From Epiperipatus broadwayi (taxonomy: Eukaryota > Onychophora > Udeonychophora > Euonychophora > Peripatidae), in contig JAQFVV010000507.1 of NCBI GenBank assembly GCA_028023455.1, forward strand, positions 387,470 through 451,469: DNA of 64,000 bases, written 5' to 3'. Made by a program: the position numbers and the translations under genes. Below, one piece after another: positions 39,302 to 51,600 of the stretch. Position 1 is the first letter of the stretch, and every line of letters starts with the position of its first letter. A model generated the notes under the pieces. The model saw nothing but the letters and a program-made list of their open reading frames with translations. It had not been told where the DNA came from and did not search any database.

Positions 39302-40542
39302 AGAAATTGACTGACTGTTTTTATAATTATTATTAAGCCAATAAACATCATATGACCACCACTTCTTATGCTTGTGTATAACTATTATTTATCTATTGTA
39401 TATATTTTAATTTCAAGGGTTTGTTTTTTATGCATGTACATACATATTTACATACATTAATTTTTTCTTTAGCAATGATTTGCTAAACATCGTTTTTATC
39501 AAGTGAAAAAGAAATAAGAAGCTGTTGAATATGTATAAATATCAATTAATATATTGCCAACAATTATACAATCATTGAATTGATAAGATTTTCAAGCCTA
39601 GTTTTATCACTGCTCTGTATTCTTTTGACAAAATTGCTTTGCACACTTTAATGAATCAACTTATATTTGCTTTTGCATTTTTTTTTATAAATATAGTCAA
39701 TCTGACAATTATTTTTAATCAGGATGAATGTTCTGTTGTACTCAGATAACACAGAGCTTCATTAAATATCTTTAATAATTTACTTTCATAAGATAGAGTT
39801 AATTTTACTCATTTTAATTTACAAAACTATATTGAAGGAGATTTTTTTTGACCTCTGAATATGACTAGATATTTACTCTGATTAATAAAAACATTTATCA
39901 AATTAACTATTCTTATAAAAACTGGGCCCGCAAATAAAAAATGATTAATTTTACATTACCAAAGCAAAGTGTAATGCATTGATATATCTAATATTTGGAA
40001 AGTTTGTTAATATATATATATATATATGCATATAACAGTTTTAAATTACAATAACAGAAAATAATAAACAGTAATAATATAATAATTTATATAGAAGTAC
40101 TTTTATTTATATTGCAATCATTAGCAACTGAATTTACACAGGAAAAAACAGATATCATATGAGTTTTTAAGAACTAAGTAGATCAATACTAACAAATCTT
40201 CTATTTATTATATAAACATTAAATTTGTTTATAGAAATTGCCTCTTTAATTTTTCTCTTTTTATGATGTCTTTCTTCATATAATATTCTTATGTGATCCG
40301 AATTAATGGCAAATTTCAAGTCACATGATTTTTTTATGGTCAAAGAAAATTAAAGCAGTATCAGACTGATTATTGTAGTATTTTTTTAATTATAATTTAA
40401 AATTGTTACATATAATGAATAAGGAAGAAAAAATGATTTAACCTCGTTAACTAACAGTGGCTATTGATAGTTTCTGTAGCAATATAATGGTTAAAATAAA
40501 TTTGAAGCTAATTTATGTGGAAATGACTCACATTTTAATTTG

Positions 40543-40574
40543 TTTACACACACACACACACATATATATATATT
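40543..40574 (+). repeat. (CA)n-(TA)n microsatellite at LTR relative boundary
   Basis: About 18 bp of CA units followed by about 12 bp of TA units. It directly abuts the diverged LTR sequence that starts near 40,576. Confidence 0.9.
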
Positions 40575-40575
40575 C

Positions 40576-43500
40576 TGACCTTGTAATTGTGTGTAGCTAA
40601 ACTATACATCAAGCCAATCACGTTGAGGGCCATAATCTAACCGCACCGTTCCCACATCTCCACTTCCCCCAAAATAAGTATAATATAGTGAAAATCACCT
40701 AACCGGGTTCTAGCTCTAATAATTAATGAAATATTCAATTAAATGCTTTACTAGCTCAAGTTTCTTAAAATTAATTTAGGTTCTGTTTTAAACTAACTCA
40801 AATAAATATTCAGGAATTCATGAGACTAGAAGTGGAAATACGGGTGACAAGGTAGATTACATTGAGACAATATCCCACAGGGTACCACCTGTAATGGCAT
40901 AAGAACACTATCCCCCCTTATACTACTATTACAAATAATAACTACATAGTATTCTTATGACTTCCGCAACTTCTAATCACTAAGACTCATTTAACAATTA
41001 AAGTATTAATCTTTTATCTCTAATAATAATAATAGTAATCATCTAGCTCAACTGAAATAATCTCAGGTTCTTAAATTTATTCATATGTTAATAAACATAT
41101 GGTAGCAAAATATGATAAGGGATTTTATGTCATAAACTACTACTCCGAAATTAGATTAATAATAAAACAATAATAATCACAATCTTCATTGCTTAATCCA
41201 ACTAGTACAGCTTTTCTTTCATCGCAAATTTATAACCTTAATAAATTAGTTAATAATCTAATATCCCCTTTTTTATCTTTAATTAATAAAATAAATTAAT
41301 AAGTGGCAGTGTTTAGATAATCTGATAAATAAAGCAAGTGGCAACTAATAGCATATAATTTAGCAAAATATTATGATAATGGATTGATGACCAGTAACGC
41401 AATGCAATTTTATAATTATTTAATTATAAGAACATCAATAAATAATTAAGATTAAACATACTTCTCTATTTATCTTTTGTGCAAACAATCATATACTTAG
41501 TTTAATAGTTATGAACATACCCTGTGAATTCATGCAATGATGTAGAGAAAACAAAACTCAGACACAAGTTTTAATAAACAAATTTTAAAATTTTATTAAC
41601 ATCAATAAAAATAAATAAAACAAACAAATCCATCTACATCTATTTACAAGGGATATCCTCATTTTTCTTTACACTACAATAGCTGAATTATACACATTTA
41701 TATTTCTTTTATCATTAATTAAACTTATTATGCCTTTTAAAAGTTATTTATTTATTTCTCATTAGGTTGATCATATCGCTGATTTTAACTATTTTATGGG
41801 TAACACCATTCTTTACCTTTTAATATTAAAGTTACTGTATTATAAATTATCTATGTGGATAAACATCATTTATAACATCATAATTTTACAATCAATATGG
41901 TTTTTAAAAGAAAATTACATTTTCTTGTATCTTTATATAAGTCACTCCGCATATTATTCAAATATTATTATTACTTTTAACGTTTGTTCTCCAATGCTCG
42001 TAAACTATAATACATTTATTCCATAAGCCATACTCATGTATAATACTATAACACGGGTTTAATTACCACCTGTTACAGTTTCACATATACTATAATTATC
42101 GAATGTTATTGTATTTTTTAAATATGCAATACTTATATTTTTTAAAATATAATTAACAATAAGAAAATGTGAAATTATATTTAATATTTTTGTATATTTC
42201 TATTTGGATATACTTTTATAAAATTATAGTTCATTTCTTAAAAGGAATTAAAATAATTCTCTTACTCCTTCCCTTCTTAGGATATCTGCATCTTTCTTTC
42301 AATAATCATAATCTACTCTTCGTTAACACTTAACTATTCTTATTCCAAATAATAGCCTGACATACATTCTAAAATATCTATTGTTTCCCTTTTAATAGAC
42401 TTATCATATAACGATGCAGTTGCAAGAAATACAGATAAAGATAGCGAAAGATGTATAGGATATCGGGAAAATAGATAGATAACTTATCCGCAATATACTT
42501 CAAAATGTATGGAACAGTGTGAATAGGTCCGACATTCATTGTCTAATAACCTTGGCGATAAGCATGATGTGGCAGCTATTTACTCAGCTTTACCAAACAT
42601 CTAGTACGACTCACAAGAAATATATAAAATACCACTGTCCAAGACAACATGTGCACCAGTCATAGGGCTTTGTTAACTACGCTGATTAACATCTAAAACT
42701 ACCTATTATTTCACTCCCTGTAGCATCCTAGTTTTTAATACATCCTCTTGGTTTCCGAATCACCACGTACTACCAAGTCCCTACCCAAACTATCTCTCGA
42801 GACTTTTACTGTATCCAACATCGATAAAGTACTAACTACTTTTTAAAAACAATAAACAAAATTTGCTAATATAAAAACATTTCCCTATTCCATAAGAATA
42901 ATTTGTCTTGCTTTATTACACTGTAGGTTCAACATCTACGTTTTGTTAAAATAACATTTAAATATCCCAATCGGAAAATTAACAGAAAATATCACATAAC
43001 CATCGGTTATATTGAACTATATTAATGACACATAAAATGATTATCGTATGCATATTTTTAAAAATCTAATCACATCTCAAAGTGTTTTAGTGTGTTGTTT
43101 TAAAAAAATGCGTTTTACAACAATAATAACAATAAAACTTTTGCGCTACATTCATTCGATTCTCAGCTGATCTAAATAAATAAAACATACATTATATATC
43201 ATTAATAATTATAAATGTTACCAAAAACAATCTTTATCTTCCTATCAGAGTTCGTAGTAGGTTTCTTTCTCTTCGAGCATCGCAAATATACAAATTTCCA
43301 CATACATACAATTTTATTTTAAAATTCAAAATCAAAACATATTATTTCATATAATGTTATATCACGAATTAATGTATTTTGTTTTCCCTATAGCTATCTA
43401 AAACTTAATGTTTAACTTAGATTAGTAAAGAAAATAATTCAAACCATAATCACATATTTTTCTGACGGTAAATCTTGGTTAGTCCCATAATATTTATTAT

Positions 43501-45018
43501 TTCTTCTTTTGTCCGAATGTTCTCCTTTATGCTTATTAAAGTTTTAAATAAATTAGTTCATTTAATAAACTGTTTAAACGATCTTTAGATTTAGTGTTTA
43601 ATCCAAAATTATTAGAAAACATTTTATTTAGTTATCCCACGAAGCTTTTTAATGTTCTGGCGAATATTACCTCGGCGCGTTGATGCATCTTTATTTCTAG
43701 TTAAACTACAATTATTTAATAATTACGGTACCAATTGCATTTTCCATGGATCCAATATTTTATATTTCTCTTCTGTAAAATTTTTTTTTTCTTTAGGCAA
43801 GTGTTTTCCTTGGTAAACTTCACTTTCATTCATTATTATTTTATATACACTACTTTTGATCTTTAACTATTTTCTAGAGTATTTTCTCAAGTCATCTTAA
43901 AGAAAGCAATTCAAACTATTTCAATATTAAAATTCCTTTTGTCCATTTATTCTTATATGAATAATACTTATTTTTATTTTCCATTATCTTCATTAACTTT
44001 GCGCACAATGTCCTTTCATTGATTTTATACACACGAAAACAGCTTTCATAGTGATACGCTATATAAACTATATCAACGAATAATATTAACATATTTGGAA
44101 CATTATAAAATTTACAACATGGTTTTAAGAATCTATTCATTTTCTATTGAAAACTCCGATTATATTTCGATAGAATCCACTGGCAGGTTACTGTAAAGTT
44201 AGTGAAACATTACTATGAAAAACTTTTTTTTTTAAAACATTTTATTCTAAGATTCTCTTCAGATGGTTTTTAAATTGTCAGTTGGTTTCTTTCAAAGATA
44301 TTATTAAAATTATAAATAAAATTGACTAATAAATTGAAGAAAAAAAAATTAGAAAGCTTAAAATTTTACCTCTGCTCTGGAGTCAACACATTTTTGTTCT
44401 CCCCTGTTTATACAATTAGTTGGCGCGATTTTGGTTGTCTGCCAAGATCTATTTTTTTTATTGGTCAATCCCTACTTGGATTTATAAACAATTTCTAAAG
44501 TTTTAAAATCATGATGTAACAGACTTAAATGTTAACTCATTATTATTTTTAAATCAATTATTATCTATTACAATTTAACTACCTTTAAAACAATTTTGAA
44601 ACAATAATTAATAAAGGTGTATACTACTTATTTTTATTATGATGTGTGACAATTCCATCCACTTCTATAATATACTATTTAAATATTTTAATTATTAGTA
44701 TTAATTTAAACCGGTGCTTATACATAGAATATTTCAGACAGTCACGTAGTCATTTCCGGTGTTTAGTTTATTTTTATCTGTCTTAATAAATTTTCTACTT
44801 ACATTATATAAAATAATTATATAAAATTTTGAAAAACAATTTAGAAAATATAGAATTAGATACAATTCTCACCATCACAATATTTATTATTAAATATATC
44901 ATATTAATCTTTTACTGCTTAATATAATCTATAATTTTAAATACTATATAATATTAATTTTAAAATTTTTTAGTAATTGACCATTTATAACCATCATTGA
45001 CCTATAGAAAAGGGCACA
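40576..45018 (-). mobile_element. Diverged 4.4-kb LTR of a related gypsy element, with leader remnant
   Basis: Homologous to the 4.2-kb LTRs at 48,605 and 59,824, with the same order of landmarks. These are a 'gagact-gaagt' block followed by 'tggcataagaa-actatc' and 'cattcttatg', 'aataatctcaggttctt', 'gggattttat-tca', the 'aaactc-gacaca' block, a CCAAT/TATA promoter, and an end in AAAAGGGCACA (45,008-45,018), as in the intact LTR. LTR homology begins near 40,652. Bases 40,576-40,651 instead resemble the leader next to the intact element's LTR ('atcacgttg', 'ggcc'), so this looks like a 5' LTR plus about 75 bp of leader, truncated, rather than a clean solo LTR. It is clearly older than the intact copy. 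No gag or pol is attached. Confidence 0.75.
44407..44464 (-). promoter_or_regulatory. CCAAT and TATA boxes of the diverged LTR
   Basis: On the minus strand CCAAT (44,464-44,460) is followed ~47 bp later by TATAAA (44,412-44,407). It occupies the same relative place as the CCAAT/TATA pair of the intact LTRs, which supports a conserved U3 promoter. Confidence 0.6.
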
Positions 45019-45533
45019 ATATATATATATTCATTGCTTTATGGATTATAATGTGACTTTACAAATGATATGTGATTCTTTTCCAAATACACTTCTGTGA
45101 AAGATTATTTATATACTTTGTTATATATTTATAGTTTTAAGTAGAACATTATATCATTATTTTTTAGAATATTTATTAAAAGTGAGTTTGATATTTACAA
45201 ATATATAGAGCTATATTAAGTTTTTCCATGTTTACATGAGACTTGTGACAGTCTTCTTTCGTTGCCAAACAGGCAAATGATGCTTGGATGAGCCAACTAA
45301 TTTATGAGTGAATCTTATTTTTTGAAATAAATTTATATCAACACTAAGGTAGCACATGCTTATCTAATCAACTAATGCTCTCAAAATTTTCCTGATTACT
45401 TACTTATCCTACCAATATGACTTTGATCTTGAAGCTATTTCACAATATAATATTCAATATTCACCCTATATTTACCATCATTTATGATATATATATATGC
45501 TAAAACGAAGATTTGCATGAGTTAAATATATAA
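45019..45533. other. AT-rich spacer
   Basis: Starts with a 12-bp AT run directly after the diverged LTR. No gene or recognised element is seen in the remainder. Confidence 0.6.
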
Positions 45534-45579
45534 AATACATATTTTGCAGGTTTATCCATGTTAAAAACTTTTAATATTA

Positions 45580-45629
45580 ATATACTGATATTTTGACTTG
45601 GTCACACAAGCCATTCACAGAGTTATAAA
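45580..45629 (-). ncRNA. Decayed hammerhead-ribozyme-like motif, left arm
   Basis: Minus-strand counterpart of the right-arm motif. Stem II GGCTTG-TGTGAC-CAAGTC is intact. The core reads CTGTGAA instead of CTGANGA, the GAAAC block has become AAAAT, and the cleavage triplet GTC is ATC. It is almost certainly inactive. Confidence 0.45.
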
Positions 45630-46073
45630 AGGTAGAAAGGTGGTTGTAGAGTTGCTACAATTACTGATTTGAATAAAACATTAAAATTCCATCAATAGTA
45701 AAAATGTTAAATTTAGGAATGTTTTTTAAAAAAATCTTTCCAAATAGGAGGAAGTTTGCATGTATCATCTCGCATATTGATACAATCTGGCCTTTTAAGT
45801 ATCTCAATGACTTTTCTAATTTTGCACTGGTAGAGATTATAAAATTGATTTTTCTAGTACCAGGATAATATCCAGATGTGATAACCTCTACCAGTGCAAA
45901 ATTAGAAAAGCCATTGAGATACTTAAAAGGCCAGATTGTATCAATAAGCAAGATGATACATGCAAACTTCCTCCTATTTGGAAAGATTTTTTTAAAAAAC
46001 ATTCCTAAATTTAACATTTTTGCTATTGGTGGAATTTTAACGTTTTATTCAAATCTACAACCGTCTTTCTACC

Positions 46074-46126
46074 TTTTATAACTCTGTGGATGGCTTGTGT
46101 GACCAAGTCGAAACGTCAGTATATTA
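46074..46126 (+). ncRNA. Hammerhead-ribozyme-like motif, right arm
   Basis: The order of parts fits a hammerhead. A stem I strand (ttataact, to 46,083) is followed by core CTGTGGA (46,084-46,090) and stem II GGCTTG / CAAGTC with loop TGTGAC. Then come GAAAC (46,110-46,114), GTC (46,115-46,117), and a second stem I strand (agtatatta) that can pair with the first with one bulge. The consensus core is CTGANGA, so the fourth base is changed and cleavage is doubtful. The near absence of stem III is a known feature of hammerheads in Penelope-like elements, which can act as dimers. Confidence 0.5.
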
Positions 46127-46172
46127 ATATTAAAAGTTTTTAACATGGATGAACCCGCAAAATATGCATTTT

Positions 46173-46769
46173 ATATATATATATATAATTAGAAGTGTAT
46201 TTATATATATTCTAACATCATATCTATTCTTAAGCCTATATATTAATACTAAAATAAAAAAATGTTTACATTCATTATCTATTTTATTTTACGTGAAATC
46301 ATTTACTCATTAGTTATTTATCGATATTATAACCACATATAGATTAATTAAATAATTTATCTTTTTTTTTTTACTTCAGAATGTTTATTCTCAAAACATC
46401 CCAAATTATAAATAAATGTTTTTAAAAATTGAAAATCTTGCTATAATTTAGACTTTAATTAATCCAAGTTAAATTATAATAGTTTTATCTTTCTTATTGC
46501 ATTGCCCATTCCATATAATATTTATATCATTTATGTTCCTTATTATTTTTACAATACTTCATATAATTACAACCCACTATTAATGGTTTCGATTACCCCA
46601 GAGATATTCTTCAAAACTATAACAAACACAATAAAAATACATAAATACAAATATACAAGAACATATAATTTTACATTTTATATGTATACATATATTCTAT
46701 CTTAAAATCATTATTTATATATCCACATATACCTTTATATACCTCTCCAATTATTACCTTTTTATATAT
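46173..46769. other. AT-rich spacer, possibly Penelope-like 3' flank
   Basis: Starts with a short TA run and continues as very AT-rich DNA. It may be the downstream part of the Penelope-like copy that lies to its right, but no homologous second copy allows this to be shown. Confidence 0.45.
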
Positions 46770-48282
46770 AATATACATTTTAACCTTTTTTATATTTATC
46801 AATCAATACTTCCTATAATCATATATATATCATTTATTTTTTATTATTTTATTTTTATTATTATTTTTTAAATATTTAATTCTAATGTTATATATTCATA
46901 TTTTTATATTTTACATTATTATTCTTCATTAAATTAACATTCAATATGTTTAATTTTCTTTAACTTGTTATCTTATTTTTTAATACGTTTTATACTTATC
47001 TTCTACTTATATTTTTAAATCTTAACTGCTAACTATTCAAACTTTTAAATTTTAGAGTTATATTTAGTAGCTCCCTCTTTCTATATTTTATATAATTAAA
47101 TCTATTCTTATTTCTAATCCCTACTAATATATTTATACAATGTCAAAATTCTTTTCAGGTCAAAATCTGTATTTAATACTGGCTTAATATTATTAACCCT
47201 TTCTTAGTGCAGCCTACTCTCAAACATTTCAGCATTTTATGACATTTTTCTTTGCCTCACACATTAATGTAAAATATATGATTAAATTATTATTACTTAT
47301 CATAAAATAATAAATTTGACTTCATTCAATAGATATTTTTGTTTACTATTGAAATAAATTTTAAATGTTCACATTTTGTTTCTATAAATATTTAAAAAAT
47401 GAGATTGTAATCAAAACAAAAAGATTACATGTCATCATTTCAGAAAAAATATTTTCAATTTACAAAATCAATAAAATCTTCTTTATTTCTGATTATTTTT
47501 AAAAATTTAAATGAATATTTATTTATTTTTCTTATATCTAACAAATTATACTTTAAAAGTTTAAAATTTTTGAATATTTATTACAAAATTGTGATATTTT
47601 CATACTAACAAGTAGATTGCTTATGTGAAAGCTAAACTTATAAATGGCTTAAGGTCATATTCATGTTAGCTGCTAATATAACATTATATTTTGAAAATAA
47701 AGTATTTCCAGTCAAAATCTAATCAATATAATATCTAAAACCATATTAAATTTGCAAATAAACACATTTTTGGTCATTGGGACTATTTTCTTTAAACAAT
47801 GTATTAATATGCCTAACATTTTACTACCTAGCCATGGAACATTGTCTGAACATGTCTGGGTGGGGTTTATGTCTATTGTGAGGCAGTTTTTTAAAATTTC
47901 CTACCATCTATCATAATTTTTTGAACAAAATTTTTATATAATAAAATATACAGAAAAATACGCATTTTAACATATAATACTTGTGGAAAAATTCACCAGG
48001 GGCGAATGGGCCAAAACATGTAAAATTGTGGACTAAAATTATGGTTGGTTAATATAAATAGCTTCCTTTATTTTTTTATCCCTTTTATTATTTATAAATT
48101 GTATCATTTTCATACAATCCTTTTTAAACTCATGCCATGTTTTTAATATATGTAAATATATTGGTAAATTTCTATCATATTTATGTTGTAATACTTTCCT
48201 ATATATTGAATTTTTTGTTTCTCCTACATAATTTACTTTTATATTATTAATTTTACCTTTTTTATTATTAATTACATAGATT
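46770..48282 (-). mobile_element. Penelope-like element fragment (GIY-YIG end plus 3' part), interrupted
   Basis: Minus-strand remnant. In element order it has a GIY-YIG endonuclease coding end (48,282-48,053), an 852-bp piggyBac-like insertion, the last codons of the protein (47,192-47,114), and a 3' untranslated part (about 47,110-46,770). The 3' part has an inverted homologue at 48,278-48,534. The reverse transcriptase part is missing, cut at the inverted junction near 48,280. Attribution to Penelope-like elements rests on the C-terminal GIY-YIG domain and its characteristic ending, and is supported by the hammerhead-like inverted repeat next door. Confidence 0.68.
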
Positions 48283-48284
48283 TG
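47114..48284 (-). pseudogene. GIY-YIG endonuclease domain of a Penelope-like protein, split by insertion
   Basis: Reading from 48,281 the frame gives a short lead, then KVNYVGETKNSIYRKVLQHK (the 'YVGET' block and the arginine-containing helix of GIY-YIG nucleases), then KKIKEAIYIN at the TTAA. The frame then runs into the inserted element and stops. Beyond the insertion, from 47,196, the same frame continues with NIKPVLNTDFDLKRI and ends at a TAG (47,116-47,114). The KEAIYI...KP.LN pattern is the standard ending of the Penelope-type GIY-YIG domain. The upstream GIY part is altered or lost and the RT domain is absent, so the gene is dead. Confidence 0.72.
47193..48052 (+). mobile_element. piggyBac-like non-autonomous element, copy 2, inside the Penelope-like frame
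   Basis: The 852-bp body (47,197-48,048) lies between two TTAA copies (47,193-47,196 and 48,049-48,052). It begins CCCTTTCTTAGTGCAGCC and is homologous throughout to copy 1 at 35,259-36,150. The right end reads CCAACC on the other strand, so the terminal inverted repeat is eroded there. The site is exact: taking one TTAA as the empty site leaves the Penelope-like reading frame continuous across the junction. No transposase frame is seen. Confidence 0.78.
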
Positions 48285-48531
48285 AAAGTGTAAGCAGAAG
48301 GTAGGTATAAAATATGAAGAAAAATATTATTGTTGGTTAAAGAAAATCATACATATGCTAATATAATGAATAATAATACTGTAAAATATAAAAATATAAA
48401 TATATAATGTTAGAATTAAATATTAAAAAAAATAGGATAAAATAATACAAATAAATGAAATAAAAATAATATACATATTTGAATATAGGAACTATTGATT
48501 GATAAATGTAAAATATAGAAAAGGTTAAAAT

Positions 48532-48534
<3 letters not shown>
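48278..48534 (+). repeat. Inverted copy of the Penelope-like 3' untranslated part
   Basis: Plus-strand sequence matches the minus strand of about 46,770-47,040. Shared landmarks are 'aaaatataaaaatat', 'ttagaattaaatatt', 'tattgattgataaat' and 'aaaggttaaaatgt'. It begins exactly where the minus-strand GIY-YIG coding part stops, so two Penelope-like pieces meet in opposite orientation here. It runs into the TA microsatellite. Confidence 0.65.

Positions 48535-48604
<70 letters not shown>
48535..48604. repeat. (AT)n microsatellite, gypsy insertion site
   Basis: About 70 bp of pure AT dinucleotides end directly at the TGTACCC terminus of the LTR retrotransposon. Confidence 0.97.
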
Positions 48605-48607
<3 letters not shown>

Positions 48608-51600
48608 ACCCTTACTTCTGGATATATAAAATAGTTTAAAATACAACTAGCTCAGTTACATTATTATGCTTAATTAAAATTTGCATATCTATCTTTAATA
48701 TACTTTTATATTATCATATCTTAATTAAATTTATTATCAATCATCAAAATCAATATAGTTCTAGATTATACTAATTAAATAAGTATTTATAAAATTATGA
48801 GACTGCGAAGTAAAGTTACAAAGTAATAAGCAGATTTACACTGAGTCAATATCTCCCAAGATACTGTCTCAATGGCATAAGAATACTATCACTACCCTAT
48901 CACTTTACCACTACATCTATAGCATTCTTATGGCTTTTAAATGAAATAAATTATCTTTAATAATACTAAAATAATTCCTAACTTTTAACTTAAAATATAA
49001 TTAAATAATCTCAGGTTCTTCTAAGTTTTTAAAATAATAATAATTCATGTAAATAAGTATGATGTGGGATTTTATATCAAACTTAAATACACCTAACTTA
49101 TTTAATAATAATAAATAATACTAATCTTAGAGTGTAATTTAATCTCATCTATTTCTATGATATAATCAATCATTAAATGAATAAACAATCATATGTATAT
49201 CTTTTATTTCATATGGTATCTTCATTTTAAAATAGATCAAAATCTTATACTTAATAATCTGTGGCAATAAACAATATTGTATTCTTATAATGTGTATTAT
49301 AATCATCTTATGACCATTGTAATATTTATGTTCATGTCAATCAATTCTTATAAAATAATGTTAAGCAAATATGGTATTCAATTCTAAGTAATAATAACAA
49401 ATTCAATTTTGTGCAAATATTATGTTTATTTCAAATCATCTGATGTCAAAATGCTGAGGTGAAAAATAATGAAACTCGACACACTTTTAAAAAACAAATT
49501 AACAAATTTATTTACAATAACTTCAAATAAAATTTATTTACACTATTTACAGTTTAAAATTTATGACAACAAATAAAATAAAAATAAGAAATACAAATAT
49601 AAGAGGCTTACACTGTTATTAACTTATGTACTTAATAAGCAATTACACATTCCTTCAAATGCTATATTAATAATATTACAGTGTGTTTTTCCAAAACTTA
49701 GATTTTAAAATAAATAGTAATGTACTTTAATTACTACAAATAACAATATGTCAAAACTATTTATGTAGCATGTGTACATAATGTAGCTCTACTAATTAAA
49801 TAACTACATTAATTAAATATCATTTATAATGTATTATCATGTATTCACTTTATTACTAGCATTGCTTAATATCTGTATATAAAATCAATATCTCTTTATA
49901 ATGTAAAACAAATGATTGGCTATAATTATATTCCACCTAATGTAATTCCTGTTATATGTTTTATAAAATATGCATTCTATATCTGTATTATTCAAACATT
50001 AATATTTAAATCATTTATCAATTTTAAATTCATAAAACATTACATTAGATAAATTTTATGATTCCTTTCTGTGTAAAATCATTATTTTACCCTATGTGCT
50101 TTACTAACCTTTCTAATAAATTTCTATCTATAAAACATATTCTAAACTTATTTAAAACATTTTCCGGAAAACAAATATCAACTTCAAATAAAATATTCAT
50201 TATCCAAATTACTCATACTATATTGTCTATACTTAGTAAACTTTTCAATCTAAATATAGGCTTCTACTCATAACGTAACTTAACTTATTCAATAAACAAA
50301 ATACACAAAAATATAGACTTTTAAAATCCTTTTCTAAATTGCAAAAATAAAATAATTACTTAGATAAATAATAAACATCATTTTAATACTAAGCATAAAT
50401 AAAAATATCAAAATTATTTACGAAAGAATCATATAATTATTTCTAAGCTTTTACGTAATGTTGTATCATGTTTATATTATAAATTAAAAATTATGCATAT
50501 TTTAATAAAGTTTGTTGTCAATATAATGTATGTGTTTTCATAATATATTTATCCATTCATTCTACAACAACATAATATTCAGTTGATCTAAAGAAAAACA
50601 TATTAAATTCATTAAAAATCATTATACAATATTTTTTACCATAATAATAATATTGTCCATTCTGCTATCCAGTATTCTTCGGAATTTGCAGCTTCATAAA
50701 ATAAAAATCATTCACATTTTCACTCATAAACATTCATTAGAATATTCCGTGTTATATTAATTATAAAAATAAGTTTATGTAATTAATTATTATATTATTT
50801 TTAAGTTACTATTTAATAAATGTACCTAACCTACTTTTTAAGAGTTTAATAATATTTAAATTTTATGTTAAATAAATAAAATAAAATCATATTACATAGT
50901 CCAGCGTTGATTTTTGTTCTACCATAAAAGTTCTAACAAATATCCTCCGTATAAAGTCAATAAAACACTATTTCCTGTTCCGTTGAATCACGTGTTTCTT
51001 GAAAGTTTATAATAAAAATAAATGATAACGTTCTTTTAAAGAAAATAATAAGTTCCCACAAATAAAATAAAACAAAATTAAAAAATAGTTTATAAGTTCT
51101 TTGGATCCAATTCTTCATCAATTATTATTTAAAAGTTATTATTTTAACTTAGTTTATAATTGATAAAATTGTCATTTAATTATTTTTCCATTAACTTGGT
51201 TTAGCTTGGACGTCCATGTATTATCTACGCATTTATAAATAACATATTCCGGTAAGAATTAATTTTTCCATCTATAACGTCCAGCGTTTAGATAACTTTA
51301 ATAAAATAATTTTATTATATTACGATTTTTTAAAATACTTATACTTATAATATATTTGCCTTTTCAAATTATCAATCTCTAGTCTTTTAAGCATAAAGAC
51401 TTAACAAGGCAAGTATTTATTTAAAATTACTACTGCTTCTTATATCTTTCCTTAAGATATACATTTTACTTCTATAATTTGTCAAAATACTTTCTTTTAC
51501 AGAAATATTTATATTTCTTTAAAATATCTATTAGTAATAGACAATAGTAATTTAACTTTTGAAAACTATTTATAGTCCAAAATACTACTTTTCTCCATCT

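Larger units (their letters stand above)
36783..40542. other. AT-rich stretch without recognised gene
   Basis: No supported gene is seen. It holds a tandem duplication at 37.9 kb and a split TA microsatellite at 39.25 kb, listed separately. Confidence 0.55.
45534..46172. repeat. Large inverted repeat with hammerhead-like motifs (Penelope-like terminal sequence)
   Basis: Two arms of about 300 bp (45,534-45,840 and 45,879-46,172) are reverse complements with scattered differences around a ~38-bp spacer. The left arm has an extra ~17 bp ('ttgctacaattactga') absent from the right. Near the outer part of each arm sits a motif resembling the hammerhead ribozymes that Penelope-like retroelements carry in their terminal repeats. 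The arrangement looks like two such terminal segments joined head to head. The 118-codon minus-strand and 67-codon plus-strand frames across it are mirror readings of the same palindrome and show no known domain. Confidence 0.65.

Noticed and set aside
40576-45018. Clean solo LTR
   Set aside because: About 75 bp at the left end resemble internal leader sequence and no clear target duplication is present, so a truncated element is more likely.
45661-46081. Overlapping 118- and 67-codon frames on opposite strands
   Set aside because: They are mirror readings of the two arms of one inverted repeat and show no known domain.
46074-46126. Active hammerhead ribozyme
   Set aside because: The core has CTGTGGA where CTGANGA is required, so this copy is probably inactive. 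It is kept only as a hammerhead-like motif.
48416-48646. 76-codon frame with IYIY repeats
   Set aside because: Translation of the AT microsatellite across the LTR junction.
50058-50273. 71-codon frame identical in both LTRs (also 61,280-61,495)
   Set aside because: The LTRs are nearly identical throughout, so conservation is not evidence of coding. There is no recognisable domain, and the strand is opposite to the element.
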